A DNA stretch of 64,000 bases. Origin: Halobacteriovorax sp. GB3 (GTDB lineage: Bacteria; Bdellovibrionota; Bacteriovoracia; Bacteriovoracales; Bacteriovoracaceae). The stretch covers positions 806,001 through 870,000 of the forward strand of contig NZ_JAQSLN010000003.1 of NCBI RefSeq assembly GCF_028649655.1. Direction: 5' to 3'. The notes under the pieces were generated by a model, which was given only the letters and a program-made list of their open reading frames with translations, made no database searches and was not told where the DNA came from. Positions within the stretch are counted from its first letter, which is position 1. Each line of letters opens with the position of its first letter. Shown here piece after piece: positions 1 to 7,034 of the stretch. A program made the position numbers and the translations under genes.

Positions 1-518
1 TTTATTGTAACAATGATTACAATTCATCACATGGTGTTGGGAAAAATCAAATACCGAATCACAAATTTATAAACTGTGAACACACCTGGCCACAGAGTAA
101 ATTCAATTCAAGAATGGATAAGAATCTCCAAAAGACCGATCTTCACCACCTCTACCCTGTCATGTCGAGGGCCAACTCAACTCGTTCCAATAAAATCTTT
201 GGAGAAATCTCCAATGGAACTGTGGTAAACTCTCAGTGTAAGGACTCACGTAAAGGGACGATCGATGGAACGAGAATCAGCGGATACGAACCACCTATAG
301 AACATCGTGGAAATGTCGCTCGCGCTCTGTTTTACTTTTCTGTTCGTTACAAAACAACAATCACTGATGTAGAAGAAGAGTTTCTAAGAAAGTGGCACAA
401 AGAAGATCCTGTTGATGAAGCTGAGAGAATTCGTAACCAGAGAATTTATGAGATCCAGCGAAATAGAAATCCCTTTATTGATGATCCCCAATTAGTTAAT
501 CAAATCAAAGATTTTTAA
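1..518 (+). CDS. Endonuclease I family nuclease, C-terminal part (gene starts before the window)
   Basis: The reading frame is open from base 3, well upstream of the first ATG at 114, so this is the 3' part of a longer gene. The residues before and after that ATG carry the endonuclease I signature NCEHTWPQS, followed by DLHHLYP and a RANSTRSN-like stretch. These form the His-Me finger active site of EndA/Vvn-type periplasmic or secreted DNases. The C-terminal part (FLRKWHKEDPVDEAERIRN, then IQRNRNPFIDDP) is also typical of the family. Such enzymes cut DNA without sequence preference and are usually exported; the signal peptide would lie outside the window. In a predator it could digest prey DNA, which is inference. 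The stop codon abuts the next start with no gap, suggesting translational coupling. Confidence 0.93.
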   Translation, partial: YCNNDYNSSHGVGKNQIPNHKFINCEHTWPQSKFNSRMDKNLQKTDLHHLYPVMSRANSTRSNKIFGEISNGTVVNSQCKDSRKGTIDGTRISGYEPPIEHRGNVARALFYFSVRYKTTITDVEEEFLRKWHKEDPVDEAERIRNQRIYEIQRNRNPFIDDPQLVNQIKDF

Positions 519-971
519 ATGAAGTATTTAATTCCTTTTATCGCAATCTTTATCGTTGGCTGTGCCACAACGACTCCTAAGAAATATCGCAAATTAACCC
601 CGCAAAAACGTCTTAGTGCCGAAGAGCGTAGAAAACAAGCTGTTTTAAATTACTATAAAAAGCTTAGGGCCAATGCCATGAAGCGCGGTCAATATATCAA
701 TAAATCTAAGAAGCGCTATAGCTACATTCCAAAAAGAAAAATGCAAAGAAAGCCCTCAAGGCCTGCTATTCAATTTGTTGATAAGAAATCGCAGAAAGTT
801 GAAATTGAGCAAAACATGATTTTCTTTTGCATGGAAAAGAGAAAATCAAATCGCTTTGATCAAAACAACAGTTGTGAATCGTATGCTAAGAATATTTTTG
901 ATGACTGTTCTATTCGGTATGCTGATGGAGATCCCAGACTCACACGTTGTGTAAAGTCTGGGTTAAGATAG
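519..971 (+). CDS. Small basic lipoprotein, unknown function
   Basis: 150 residues. The N-terminus is a lipoprotein signal peptide with a lipobox ending at Cys15 (FIVGC), so the mature protein is expected to be lipid-anchored. The first half of the mature chain is very basic (many Lys/Arg and Tyr). The second half has four cysteines that could form disulfides in the periplasm. The ATG directly follows the stop of the endonuclease I gene, so the two are probably co-translated and may act together at the cell envelope. I recognise no domain. The 3' end converges with a small minus-strand gene 4 bases away. Confidence 0.75.
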   Translation: MKYLIPFIAIFIVGCATTTPKKYRKLTPQKRLSAEERRKQAVLNYYKKLRANAMKRGQYINKSKKRYSYIPKRKMQRKPSRPAIQFVDKKSQKVEIEQNMIFFCMEKRKSNRFDQNNSCESYAKNIFDDCSIRYADGDPRLTRCVKSGLR

Positions 972-974
972 AAA

Positions 975-1133
975 TTAATTAATTGTTTTGGCTTCTTTCT
1001 TTGTTTCTTCAGGTTGAATGGCTAGCTCGATTGCTGCTTCCTCTACTGAAGGATCTTTCTTAGGAAGTCTTGCTCCCATGAGAAGAGACTCTGATTCGAT
1101 TTCCTCTAGTCTCAATCTTTCTTTTAAACTCAT
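975..1133 (-). CDS. Small charged protein, 52 residues, unknown
   Basis: A short open frame reading MSLKERLRLEEIESESLL and ending KKEAKTIN. It is rich in Glu and Lys and probably helical. It is supported by an excellent ribosome binding site (AAGGAGG, 7 bases before the ATG) and by a promoter-like pair upstream on the same strand. The start overlaps the TGA of a possible upstream mini-ORF (ATGA overlap). The longer plus-strand frame across the same bases has no ribosome binding site and poor composition. No function recognised. Confidence 0.6.
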   Translation of the reverse strand: MSLKERLRLEEIESESLLMGARLPKKDPSVEEAAIELAIQPEETKKEAKTIN

Positions 1134-1231
1134 ACTAAATCCTCCTTATTTTCTGTTCTCTTCATGGCCTTCTGCCATAAGGTTTGGCGGTCTAAAGCAT
1201 CGTCGCTTCTTCCAGTTTTCGTCTCACAAAT
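1130..1231 (-). CDS. Possible mini-ORF without a standard start codon
   Basis: In this frame 33 protein-like codons (beginning ICETKTGRSDDALDR, then QTLWQKAMKRTE) run into a TGA that overlaps the ATG of the next small gene. No ATG, GTG or TTG lies between the upstream in-frame TAG and the first part of the frame. The only plausible start is the ATT at 1229-1231, preceded by AGCAGG. It could be a real mini-gene with a rare ATT start, a decayed gene, or just an untranslated leader. Confidence is low. Confidence 0.25.
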   Translation of the reverse strand: MCETKTGRSDDALDRQTLWQKAMKRTENKEDLV

Positions 1232-1265
1232 GACCTGCTTATTTTCGACTAAACCAAACTAATTT

Positions 1266-1295
1266 AAAATACCACTAAGCCTCACGGATTGTCAA
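1266..1295 (-). promoter_or_regulatory. Sigma-70-like promoter for the small minus-strand unit
   Basis: On the minus strand a perfect TTGACA (1290-1295) is followed after 18 bases by TATTTT (1266-1271). Transcription would begin near 1258. This leaves about 125 bases before the ATG at 1133, spanning the possible mini-ORF. Confidence 0.55.
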
Positions 1296-1368
1296 TTTAC
1301 GGGGCTTTTCTGCCTATTTTAAGTACTCGAAATTATTAATTTTTTCTAAAGATTCCTTTGTAAATTTA

Positions 1369-1395
1369 TTGTCAAATTTTATAAGTCGTTATAAT
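1369..1395 (+). promoter_or_regulatory. Promoter giving a near-leaderless tapT mRNA
   Basis: TTGTCA (1369-1374) and a perfect TATAAT (1390-1395), spacer 15. The expected start of transcription is about 1402, only a few bases before the ATG at 1405. No Shine-Dalgarno sequence is present, so translation would be leaderless or nearly so. Confidence 0.5.
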
Positions 1396-1404
1396 CTCTG
1401 GCCC

Positions 1405-1977
1405 ATGCAAAGCAACAAACGTACTCTATGTCCAAAATGTGAAAGGCCCGATCGCGTCTGCCTTTGTGAATTTGTTAAACCATTTGAAACTAAAATTCAT
1501 TTTCTTATTCTGCGTCATAAAACTGAAGTCAAACATGCTTTCAATACCGCAAAGCTTTGCGCACTGAGTATCTCAAACCTTCTGATCGAAGACGGTGAAG
1601 ACTTCTCACACAATGAAACTCTCCTTGCCTTTTTAAAGCACAAACCTCTTTTGGTTTATCCAGGCAAGGACACAATGGATCTTTCCGCTCTAACGCCTCT
1701 AAAATCGCCCACAAAGCACTTTATTTTAATTGATGGAACTTGGTCTAAGGCCAATAAAATCTATCTTACAAACAAAATTTTGCACGCTCTTCCTAAGCTC
1801 TTAATTGATACTAAAAGTGAGAGTGACTACCTGATTCGAAAGTCGAATAAAGAAGGTGGGATCTCTACTCTCGAATGTGTTTCAGAAATTGGAAAAGCTC
1901 TTGATTGCGAAGTTGATTACTCCACTTTAGATGAATTATTTCTGGGGATGGTCTCTTTGCAAAAGAGTTTTCATTAA
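1405..1977 (+). CDS. tapT: DTW-domain tRNA-uridine aminocarboxypropyltransferase
   Basis: DTW-domain family. Members such as E. coli TapT (YfiP) transfer the aminocarboxypropyl group of S-adenosylmethionine to a uridine in the tRNA variable loop, giving acp3U. Seen here: the N-terminal zinc-site-like cluster C-P-K-C-E-R-P followed by CLC (residues 9-21), and the eponymous motif LIDGTWSKANK in the middle. I chose ATG 1405 (190 residues) rather than the longer TTG frame from 1369, because the family starts just before the cysteine cluster and a TATAAT box lies inside the longer version. Single gene with its own promoter. Confidence 0.88.
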   Translation: MQSNKRTLCPKCERPDRVCLCEFVKPFETKIHFLILRHKTEVKHAFNTAKLCALSISNLLIEDGEDFSHNETLLAFLKHKPLLVYPGKDTMDLSALTPLKSPTKHFILIDGTWSKANKIYLTNKILHALPKLLIDTKSESDYLIRKSNKEGGISTLECVSEIGKALDCEVDYSTLDELFLGMVSLQKSFH

Positions 1978-2189
1978 GCTTTCCAAAGACTGTCCAGATT
2001 TTTTTAAAGTGACCCCCATAAAATTAATTCACAGTTCTCTAAATTTCTTTTTTTTATGAACTCCGTGTTGTACTTACTGTTTTGTGAAAAAAAATGTGAA
2101 TACTTTTTCTGTAAATGACTTTCCAAAAAACAAAGAAACCACTGATTAAGTATGAGTTTTATTTATTACTAAAACGAACAGGAGATAAA

Positions 2190-2651
2190 ATGAAACTTTT
2201 TATTTGTGTACTTTTGTTACCATTTACTGCTTTAGCCACGGATTCACTTAAGACTTGGAATGGAAAATTTGAAAGTCATGTCGAGGGCCTTGATCCATCA
2301 GGACTTAGATCAGGAATATTACATGGAAAGGTTAGCATAAATAGAACTGGAAACCATATTGACCTCGAGGACTGCTTAAACCATGGGGTAACAACTCCTT
2401 ATCGTCATTGCAGCACTGTTTCACTCATCAGTTCTGGAAGTGAACTTTATATTAGAGATGAAAATAACAACGCTGCATTACTGGTTGGAACAATTACAGA
2501 TTCAGAGTTCTCTTATAAAAGTTTACGTCTTGGAATTCGCGGTAGTGTTAAATACTTAGAGAATGGAAATTTATCTGTTTTTATCCAAGATGGCCTTGGT
2601 GACTCTAGCTTTAATTACACTAGAGAGTCTATGGAACTTATACTTGAGTAG
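2190..2651 (+). CDS. Small secreted protein, unknown
   Basis: 153 residues from ATG 2190. A clear signal peptide (MKLFICVLLLPFTALA) with AxA-type cleavage is followed by a beta-rich, Gly/Ser/Asn-rich mature chain with two cysteines. The start is fixed by a strong ribosome binding site (CAGGAG) a few bases upstream. The longer frame from 2115 would bury the signal peptide behind 25 polar residues. First of four short exported proteins in a row (2190-4300), each with its own ribosome binding site and sizable gaps between them. No domain recognised. Confidence 0.7.
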   Translation: MKLFICVLLLPFTALATDSLKTWNGKFESHVEGLDPSGLRSGILHGKVSINRTGNHIDLEDCLNHGVTTPYRHCSTVSLISSGSELYIRDENNNAALLVGTITDSEFSYKSLRLGIRGSVKYLENGNLSVFIQDGLGDSSFNYTRESMELILE

Positions 2652-2829
2652 TTTAATATCTGCCTGAAAGTCAATTTATTACAGATAACAATTCGCTAGG
2701 TTTTGATCGGAGCTTAACGAAACAGGGCCAGCACTTAAAAAATTATATTTTAAAACTGGGCGAGAATGACAACTTTTTCGCTCAAACATAAAGACAAAGA
2801 AATTATTAACAAAGTGAATGGAGGATTTT

Positions 2830-3243
2830 ATGAAAAAAGTACTTTTTGGAATTATGATGATCGGTGCAACTCTTTCTTATGGATCAAGTACACAAGATTA
2901 TTTATGTGGTGGGGATTCCGACTATCCAGTAGTAATTACCGTCACTGATGAAGGCATTACGAATTATAAAGATCAATTTAATGAAACAGAATGTAGCAAT
3001 ATGGCCTCTGATGCAGAGATTGCCTCTCAACAGCAAGCAATTAGAAATCAACTTATCAATCCACCTTCAGAAACAGTTAGGGCCGAACTCGAAATGTATC
3101 TAGAGATACTTTTAAATAAACCAATGGCCTGTAAGGAAAAAGATCCGCCTTCTATTGCTTCATTTAATCCAGCAACAAAAATGTTAACAGAGCTTAATAT
3201 GAAGTATCAGAGATTTGAGCAACTGAAGTGCATCAAGCACTAG
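2830..3243 (+). CDS. Small secreted cysteine-containing protein, unknown
   Basis: 137 residues from ATG 2830, preceded by GGAGG at good spacing; a start at 2818 would add four residues without a ribosome binding site. Signal peptide MKKVLFGIMMIGATLSYG. The mature part is acidic and helical in its second half, with four cysteines suited to disulfides, and ends KCIKH. It shares the C-terminal Cys-x(2-3)-Lys-His ending with the next gene, but the two are otherwise not convincingly similar. No family recognised. Confidence 0.65.
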   Translation: MKKVLFGIMMIGATLSYGSSTQDYLCGGDSDYPVVITVTDEGITNYKDQFNETECSNMASDAEIASQQQAIRNQLINPPSETVRAELEMYLEILLNKPMACKEKDPPSIASFNPATKMLTELNMKYQRFEQLKCIKH

Positions 3244-3254
3244 AGAATCGAACT

Positions 3255-3280
3255 AAGTCTGGGCTAAAAGGCTCAGACTT
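3255..3280. other. Intergenic hairpin
   Basis: AAGTCTG and CAGACTT form a 7-bp stem, with GGC/GGCT closing towards the loop. No T-run follows on the plus strand, so it is not a standard terminator. It could be a processing site or a weak terminator for the 2830-3243 gene. Confidence 0.4.
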
Positions 3281-3401
3281 AAAATATAAAAAGAAAAATT
3301 GTTCGAGGAAGCTAGCTTTTTGAATGATGAACTAAAAACCGAAAAATTTATTAACAAAATATGATTTTAAATCATTACTTAAAAATACAAGGAGCCCTCA
3401 T

Positions 3402-3731
3402 ATGAAAAACTTGCTAATTGTACTTACACTTCTATCGACAACTATTTCTTTTGCTTCAGCGGAGTTAAGCAAGACAGATATTAATGATAATCTTCTTCTT
3501 GATGCTGCATGCAAGTTTGAATGTTCTTTAGGATCATTTTCAGGAAAAACTGGTTCTTATTTTCAAAAGAGAGATGTTCAATATAGAGACTTTAGAGGAC
3601 TGACTTTAAAGGAAATCGAATCAAAAAAAGACTTAGCTTGCAGTAGACTTATTGAGCAAGCAGATGAAGAAGGCAGGTTTACTTTATCGAGAGATGAAGA
3701 AAGAATGACATGTAAGTATTTTAAACACTAG
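3402..3731 (+). CDS. Small secreted cysteine-containing protein, unknown
   Basis: 109 residues. Signal peptide (MKNLLIVLTLLSTTISFASA) with ASA cleavage; the mature part of about 89 residues has four cysteines and many charged residues, ending TCKYFKH. Ribosome binding site AAGGAG upstream. Part of the run of four exported small proteins. The sequence ATTAACAAA occurs upstream of both this gene (3350-3358) and the previous one (2805-2813). An imperfect hairpin follows the stop (about 3744-3771). No domain recognised. Confidence 0.65.
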   Translation: MKNLLIVLTLLSTTISFASAELSKTDINDNLLLDAACKFECSLGSFSGKTGSYFQKRDVQYRDFRGLTLKEIESKKDLACSRLIEQADEEGRFTLSRDEERMTCKYFKH

Positions 3732-3907
3732 CTTTCGATTAAGTCTCTGTTTAGAAAGACAGGGACCTTAAACAAAATCCACTTCGATCACGAAAGATCG
3801 TCTTTAAAATCATGGCATGATGAACATTTAACTTAGTAACAAAGAAGTTATAAACACGGTTTAAAAATAAACTATTAGATAATTGACCAAAGATCGAGGA
3901 TAAGAAA

Positions 3908-4300
3908 ATGAAAAGAATTGTTTTAGGATTAACTATATTTTTATCTTTAATTATTTCAGGGACGGCTAGTGCTCAGACCATAAGTAGCCAATTTAAAGCA
4001 GAAAATCCTGCACATGCTGTGACGTGGGCACTTCTTACTTGGGCATCCTCAGATAAAAGAGGGCTAGATTTTGAGCTTACTGAAAATATGAAAGTTAACG
4101 AGTTTATTAATATTAATGAGGAAAACAGTGAATTAAAGGCTGAGTGGTTCACAAATATGCTTGGGCTAGTAAGACCCGTAAAAAGATTCGTTGATTCTGA
4201 TGAAGCCCTGGCGAACTGGATTGAAGTAAACCATATTCATGGAACAGTTAAGGAATTAGCTTTTGAAGTTCAAAGACTCTATGAGATCACTAAGGACTAA
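3908..4300 (+). CDS. Small secreted protein, unknown
   Basis: 130 residues. Signal peptide (MKRIVLGLTIFLSLIISGTASA) and a helical mature chain without cysteines, rich in Trp, Glu and Asn. Ribosome binding site GAGGA upstream. It is closed by a strong rho-independent terminator, so it ends the run of exported small proteins. No family recognised. Because exported products of this type are common in predatory bacteria, an outside or periplasmic role is possible; that is inference. Confidence 0.65.
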   Translation: MKRIVLGLTIFLSLIISGTASAQTISSQFKAENPAHAVTWALLTWASSDKRGLDFELTENMKVNEFININEENSELKAEWFTNMLGLVRPVKRFVDSDEALANWIEVNHIHGTVKELAFEVQRLYEITKD

Positions 4301-4342
4301 AGTTAAATATCTAGTAAGCTTTAAAAATACTTAGACGATATA

Positions 4343-4374
4343 AGAGGCCCTATTTTTAGGGCCTCTTTCATTTT
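4343..4374 (+). terminator. Rho-independent terminator
   Basis: Perfect 9-bp stem AGAGGCCCT / AGGGCCTCT with a 6-base loop, followed by TTCATTTT. It ends the 3908-4300 transcript. Confidence 0.85.
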
Positions 4375-4428
4375 AGGTGAAATCTGATTTTGGATTTGAA
4401 ATTTATGATGACGGAGGGGGATTGGTTT

Positions 4429-4469
4429 CCTTCGTGGTCGTGACTGCGTTGTTCGGCGTCATTTGCCTT
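4429..4469. repeat. 41-bp direct repeat, copy 1
   Basis: Identical over 41 bases to 4539-4579, exactly 110 bases away. The sequence (CCTTCGTGGTCGTGACTGCG and onwards) is far more GC-rich than its surroundings. This copy lacks the second hairpin arm present in copy 2. It lies in a gene-free stretch. Confidence 0.9.
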
Positions 4470-4538
4470 TGGTGGTTGGATTGATTCTATTTTTGTTTTT
4501 TTGATTCTTATGGGGGGGCGACACGTACGCTGTCACTC

Positions 4539-4579
4539 CCTTCGTGGTCGTGACTGCGTTGTTCGGCGTCATTTGCCTT
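4539..4579. repeat. 41-bp direct repeat, copy 2
   Basis: Second copy of the 41-bp unit. Its last 13-15 bases form the left arm of the hairpin at 4565-4595. Confidence 0.9.
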
Positions 4580-4595
4580 CGTGGCAAATGACGCC
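4565..4595. repeat. 13-bp perfect inverted repeat (hairpin with TTCGT loop)
   Basis: GGCGTCATTTGCC and GGCAAATGACGCC flank a 5-base loop. It partly overlaps direct repeat copy 2. No T-run follows on either strand in a terminator arrangement, so this is more like a REP-type extragenic palindrome or an RNA structural element. Confidence 0.8.
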
Positions 4596-4598
4596 TCC

Positions 4599-4696
4599 AA
4601 AAAAAAAGGGAAACCTTGCGGTTCCCCTTCGGTGACGGAGTCAGTATTGATTCCTCAATACTTCGGAGAGATAAAAAGCTGCCATCTTTTTACCTT
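4599..4696 (-). ncRNA. Candidate small RNA with three hairpins and its own terminator
   Basis: Read on the minus strand, about 95-100 bases could fold into three hairpins. The first is GGTAAAAAG/CTTTTTATC. The second is AGTATTGA/TCAATACT with a GGAA loop. The third is AAGGGGAACC/GGTTTCCCTT with a GCAA (GNRA) loop, followed by seven T, which is a textbook rho-independent terminator (4599-4629). Upstream lie TTGATT (4725-4730) and a weak -10 near 4703-4708. No gene ends here on this strand, so the terminator needs another transcript to explain it. The family is unknown; it matches no riboswitch, SRP, 6S or tmRNA consensus I know. The rest of the gap (4301-4945) shows no coding potential. Confidence 0.5.
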
Positions 4697-4702
4697 GCTT
4701 AT

Positions 4703-4720
4703 AGAATAATGAATTATTCT
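4703..4720. promoter_or_regulatory. Inverted repeat over the putative sRNA promoter
   Basis: AGAATAAT and ATTATTCT flank a 2-base centre, overlapping the suggested -10 region of the minus-strand small RNA. It is placed as an operator would be, but it is AT-rich and could be chance. Confidence 0.35.
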
Positions 4721-4929
4721 TCACAATCAACCCCCTCAAGATAAAGATTTCTTGTTCTTAAAGAGCAAAACTCAAGAGTCAGTAAGATAAACAACTGGAA
4801 TTATTATAAAAAGAGACTATTTAATTGGACCAAATATCTCTAAAAAAATATTTTAATAACCAAATAATTGGCGGAAAATTCAGCCTAGTTTTTTTTGCAT
4901 TCAGTCTAAAAGCTAATTCTTTTCAAAAT

Positions 4930-4938
4930 TGATATAAT
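4930..4938 (+). promoter_or_regulatory. Extended -10 promoter giving a leaderless bpt mRNA
   Basis: TGATATAAT is a perfect extended -10 box. It ends 7 bases before the ATG at 4946, so transcription should start at or next to the A of the start codon. No ribosome binding site is seen, which supports leaderless translation. Confidence 0.55.
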
Positions 4939-4945
4939 TAGATCC

Positions 4946-5656
4946 ATGAGAGTATTGCAAGAGCCCCAAATTTCAAAAGAAGAGCCCTGTCCCTATCTGG
5001 ACAATAGGGCCTCAAAACAGCAATTCTTTTTTGCTTTGGATGTTAAAAAAGAAGAGTTTGAATTCTTGCTTGAAAAAGGATGGAGAAAATTTGGTCTCTT
5101 CTATTTCAAACCAGAGTGCGACAATTGCAGAAAGTGCATTCCCTTGAGAGTTTTAGTTGATCAATTTCAAATAAAAAAATCTCATCGTCGAATTTTAAAG
5201 AAAAATAGCGATCTCACTATTAAAATTAGACCTTTAAAATATAGAGATGAAATCTATGATCTCTATGTTAAGCATTCTAAGGAGCGTTTTGTCGATACTC
5301 CCTATGCTAGTAAAGAGTTTTTCATTGATACCCATTTCATTTCTTCAACAGCATCAAATATGATGGAGTATTGGCTCGATGACAAATTGATTGCCTGTGG
5401 CTTTCTCGACTACTCACATATCTCATTAAGTAGTGTCTATTTTATCTACGATCCTGATTTTAAAAAGCGCTCTCTTGGAATATTTGGTGTTCTAAAAGAA
5501 TTAGAGTTAGCATCAGAGCAACAACTCAAATACTACTACCTTGGCTATTGGATCAAAGAAAACTCATTCATGAACTATAAATCTCAATTTCATCCCTTCG
5601 AAATTTTTGATTGGAAAAGTGGTATCTGGAAGGAAATAGGAAAAGAACTGATCTAA
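4946..5656 (+). CDS. bpt: Aspartate/glutamate leucyltransferase (N-degron pathway)
   Basis: Bpt/ATE family, 236 residues, the usual bacterial length. It transfers leucine from Leu-tRNA to proteins with N-terminal Asp or Glu, marking them for ClpS/ClpAP degradation. Family signatures: CPYLDNRASKQQFF near the N-terminus, then a Cys-rich DNCRKCIPLRV stretch and the acyltransferase core (RFVDTPYAS, then LACGF-like and YFIYDP motifs). ATG 4946 is preceded by an extended -10 box and no ribosome binding site. The partner transferase aat lies in the same window at 49874, so both N-degron branches are present. hemN follows 40 bases downstream. Confidence 0.92.
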   Translation: MRVLQEPQISKEEPCPYLDNRASKQQFFFALDVKKEEFEFLLEKGWRKFGLFYFKPECDNCRKCIPLRVLVDQFQIKKSHRRILKKNSDLTIKIRPLKYRDEIYDLYVKHSKERFVDTPYASKEFFIDTHFISSTASNMMEYWLDDKLIACGFLDYSHISLSSVYFIYDPDFKKRSLGIFGVLKELELASEQQLKYYYLGYWIKENSFMNYKSQFHPFEIFDWKSGIWKEIGKELI

Positions 5657-5666
5657 GTCATGTTTA

Positions 5667-5680
5667 ATTGAGCACTCAAT
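5667..5680. promoter_or_regulatory. Palindrome upstream of hemN
   Basis: ATTGAG-CA-CTCAAT, 17 bases before the hemN ATG. It resembles a redox-regulator half-site pair (TTGAx), but the two-base centre is too short for an FNR box. Possible operator for oxygen control of hemN. Confidence 0.3.
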
Positions 5681-5696
5681 AGGCATACTTTTTTTC

Positions 5697-7034
5697 ATGA
5701 ATAATCTGATAAAAAAATACGATATCAAAGGCCCTCGCTATACGAGCTATCCACCCGTCCCGTTTTGGAATGGAGCTCCTAATGAGCAGACATGGCTCTC
5801 ACACATTGAAAGAAGCTATGATGAAAATGAGGGGATAGATCTCTACATTCACATCCCCTATTGCGAAAAACTCTGCTACTACTGTGGTTGCAACAGAACG
5901 ATTTCTAAAAATAAAAAATTATCGACAATTTACACTGAAATGATTCTCGATGAATGGTCACTCTATAAAAGAAAACTTTCAATCGATTTAAAAATTAGAT
6001 CGATTCACTTTGGTGGTGGAACTCCTACCTTTCTCTCCCCTTTAGACTTTGAAAATCTCTTAGGAGAGCTGAGTGAATTCTTTACGACTGACTTCAAAGG
6101 TTCAATTGAAATTGATCCAAGAACTTGCAAAGAAGAACATCTTCAAGTTTTAAAGAAGTATTCTATCAACAGAATATCAATGGGGATTCAAGACTTTGAC
6201 CCTCAAGTGCAAAAGATCATAAACCGCGAACAAAGTTTTGAACTTGTCGAGAAGCTCGTTTGTCAAATGAGAGATTGTGGTTTCGAATCTATTAACTTTG
6301 ATCTCATCTATGGACTCCCGGGGCAAACGACTCAAACAATTTCAGACACGATAGATCAAGTCATCAAGCTCGATCCCGATATGATTGCATTTTATAGCTA
6401 TGCCCATCTGCCAGAGAGAATTAAAAACCAAAAACTTCTTCCTAATGATTTGATCCCTTTCGGTGACAAGAAAAGAGAGCTCTATGAGATAGGTAAAGAA
6501 AAGCTTATCAACTCATCAATGGAAGAAATTGGGCTCGACCACTTTGCAAAGAAAAGTAACTATCTTTGCAAAGTGAAACGAGAGGGAAAACTTTTAAGAA
6601 ACTTCATGGGCTATACAGATAAGAAATCATCAGTTCTCTTAGGATTAGGTGTCACAAGTATCTCAAATACACCATTTAGCTTTGCTCAGAATGAAAAAGA
6701 GATAAAGGAATACAAGCACGCCTTAGAAGAAGGTGTTCTCCCTCTTTTTCATGGGCATATTCAAAGTCAATACGATCAGCTTATTGAACGCATTATTCAA
6801 GACATTATGTGCAACGAAAAAGCAAACTTTGAAGAGATTTCAGAGTATCCACATATTGATAAAGTCTTATTTGAGCTAGATCAAATGCAAAAAGACGGCC
6901 TTCTGTTATTAGAAACAATGGCCAAAAAAATAAAAGTCCTCCCTAGAGGAAGGACTTTTCTAAGAAATATTGCAATGTGTTTTGATTCTTATCTGAGAGA
7001 GAGAAAAGAAAATAATTTTTCGAGAACGATTTAG
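5697..7034 (+). CDS. hemN: Oxygen-independent coproporphyrinogen III dehydrogenase
   Basis: Radical-SAM enzyme of heme synthesis that converts coproporphyrinogen III to protoporphyrinogen IX without oxygen. The cluster motif C56-x3-C60-x2-C63-x-C65 has the HemN-type extra cysteine. HFGGGTPTFL (SAM binding), ISMGIQDF and NFDLIYGLPGQT follow in the expected order, and the C-terminal HemN domain (GLDHFAKKSN, then LLRNFMGYT) is intact. 445 residues is normal. It converges with the Kazal gene, sharing 4 bases at the stop codons. A short palindrome upstream may be a regulatory site. Confidence 0.95.
   Translation: MNNLIKKYDIKGPRYTSYPPVPFWNGAPNEQTWLSHIERSYDENEGIDLYIHIPYCEKLCYYCGCNRTISKNKKLSTIYTEMILDEWSLYKRKLSIDLKIRSIHFGGGTPTFLSPLDFENLLGELSEFFTTDFKGSIEIDPRTCKEEHLQVLKKYSINRISMGIQDFDPQVQKIINREQSFELVEKLVCQMRDCGFESINFDLIYGLPGQTTQTISDTIDQVIKLDPDMIAFYSYAHLPERIKNQKLLPNDLIPFGDKKRELYEIGKEKLINSSMEEIGLDHFAKKSNYLCKVKREGKLLRNFMGYTDKKSSVLLGLGVTSISNTPFSFAQNEKEIKEYKHALEEGVLPLFHGHIQSQYDQLIERIIQDIMCNEKANFEEISEYPHIDKVLFELDQMQKDGLLLLETMAKKIKVLPRGRTFLRNIAMCFDSYLRERKENNFSRTI

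Noticed and set aside
1018-1233. Plus-strand frame of 71 codons
   Set aside because: It is antisense to the better-supported small minus-strand genes, has no ribosome binding site and poor, serine-rich composition.
1134-1260. Riboswitch (c-di-GMP type) in the leader of the small minus-strand gene
   Set aside because: A few segments looked like the conserved core, but their order and pairing do not match; the frame reads more like protein.
2766-2948. Plus-strand frame of 60 codons
   Set aside because: Shadow of the secreted protein at 2830-3243 in another frame; the latter has the signal peptide and ribosome binding site.
3255-3280. Rho-independent terminator after the 2830-3243 gene
   Set aside because: The stem is good but no T-run follows on the plus strand; listed only as a hairpin.
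4429-4595. CRISPR array or integron attC site
   Set aside because: Only two copies of the repeat exist, spaced by 69 bases, with no third copy, no cas genes and no attC core structure.
5667-5680. FNR box in front of hemN
   Set aside because: The half-sites resemble TTGAx, but the centre is two bases instead of the required four; kept only as a weak operator candidate.
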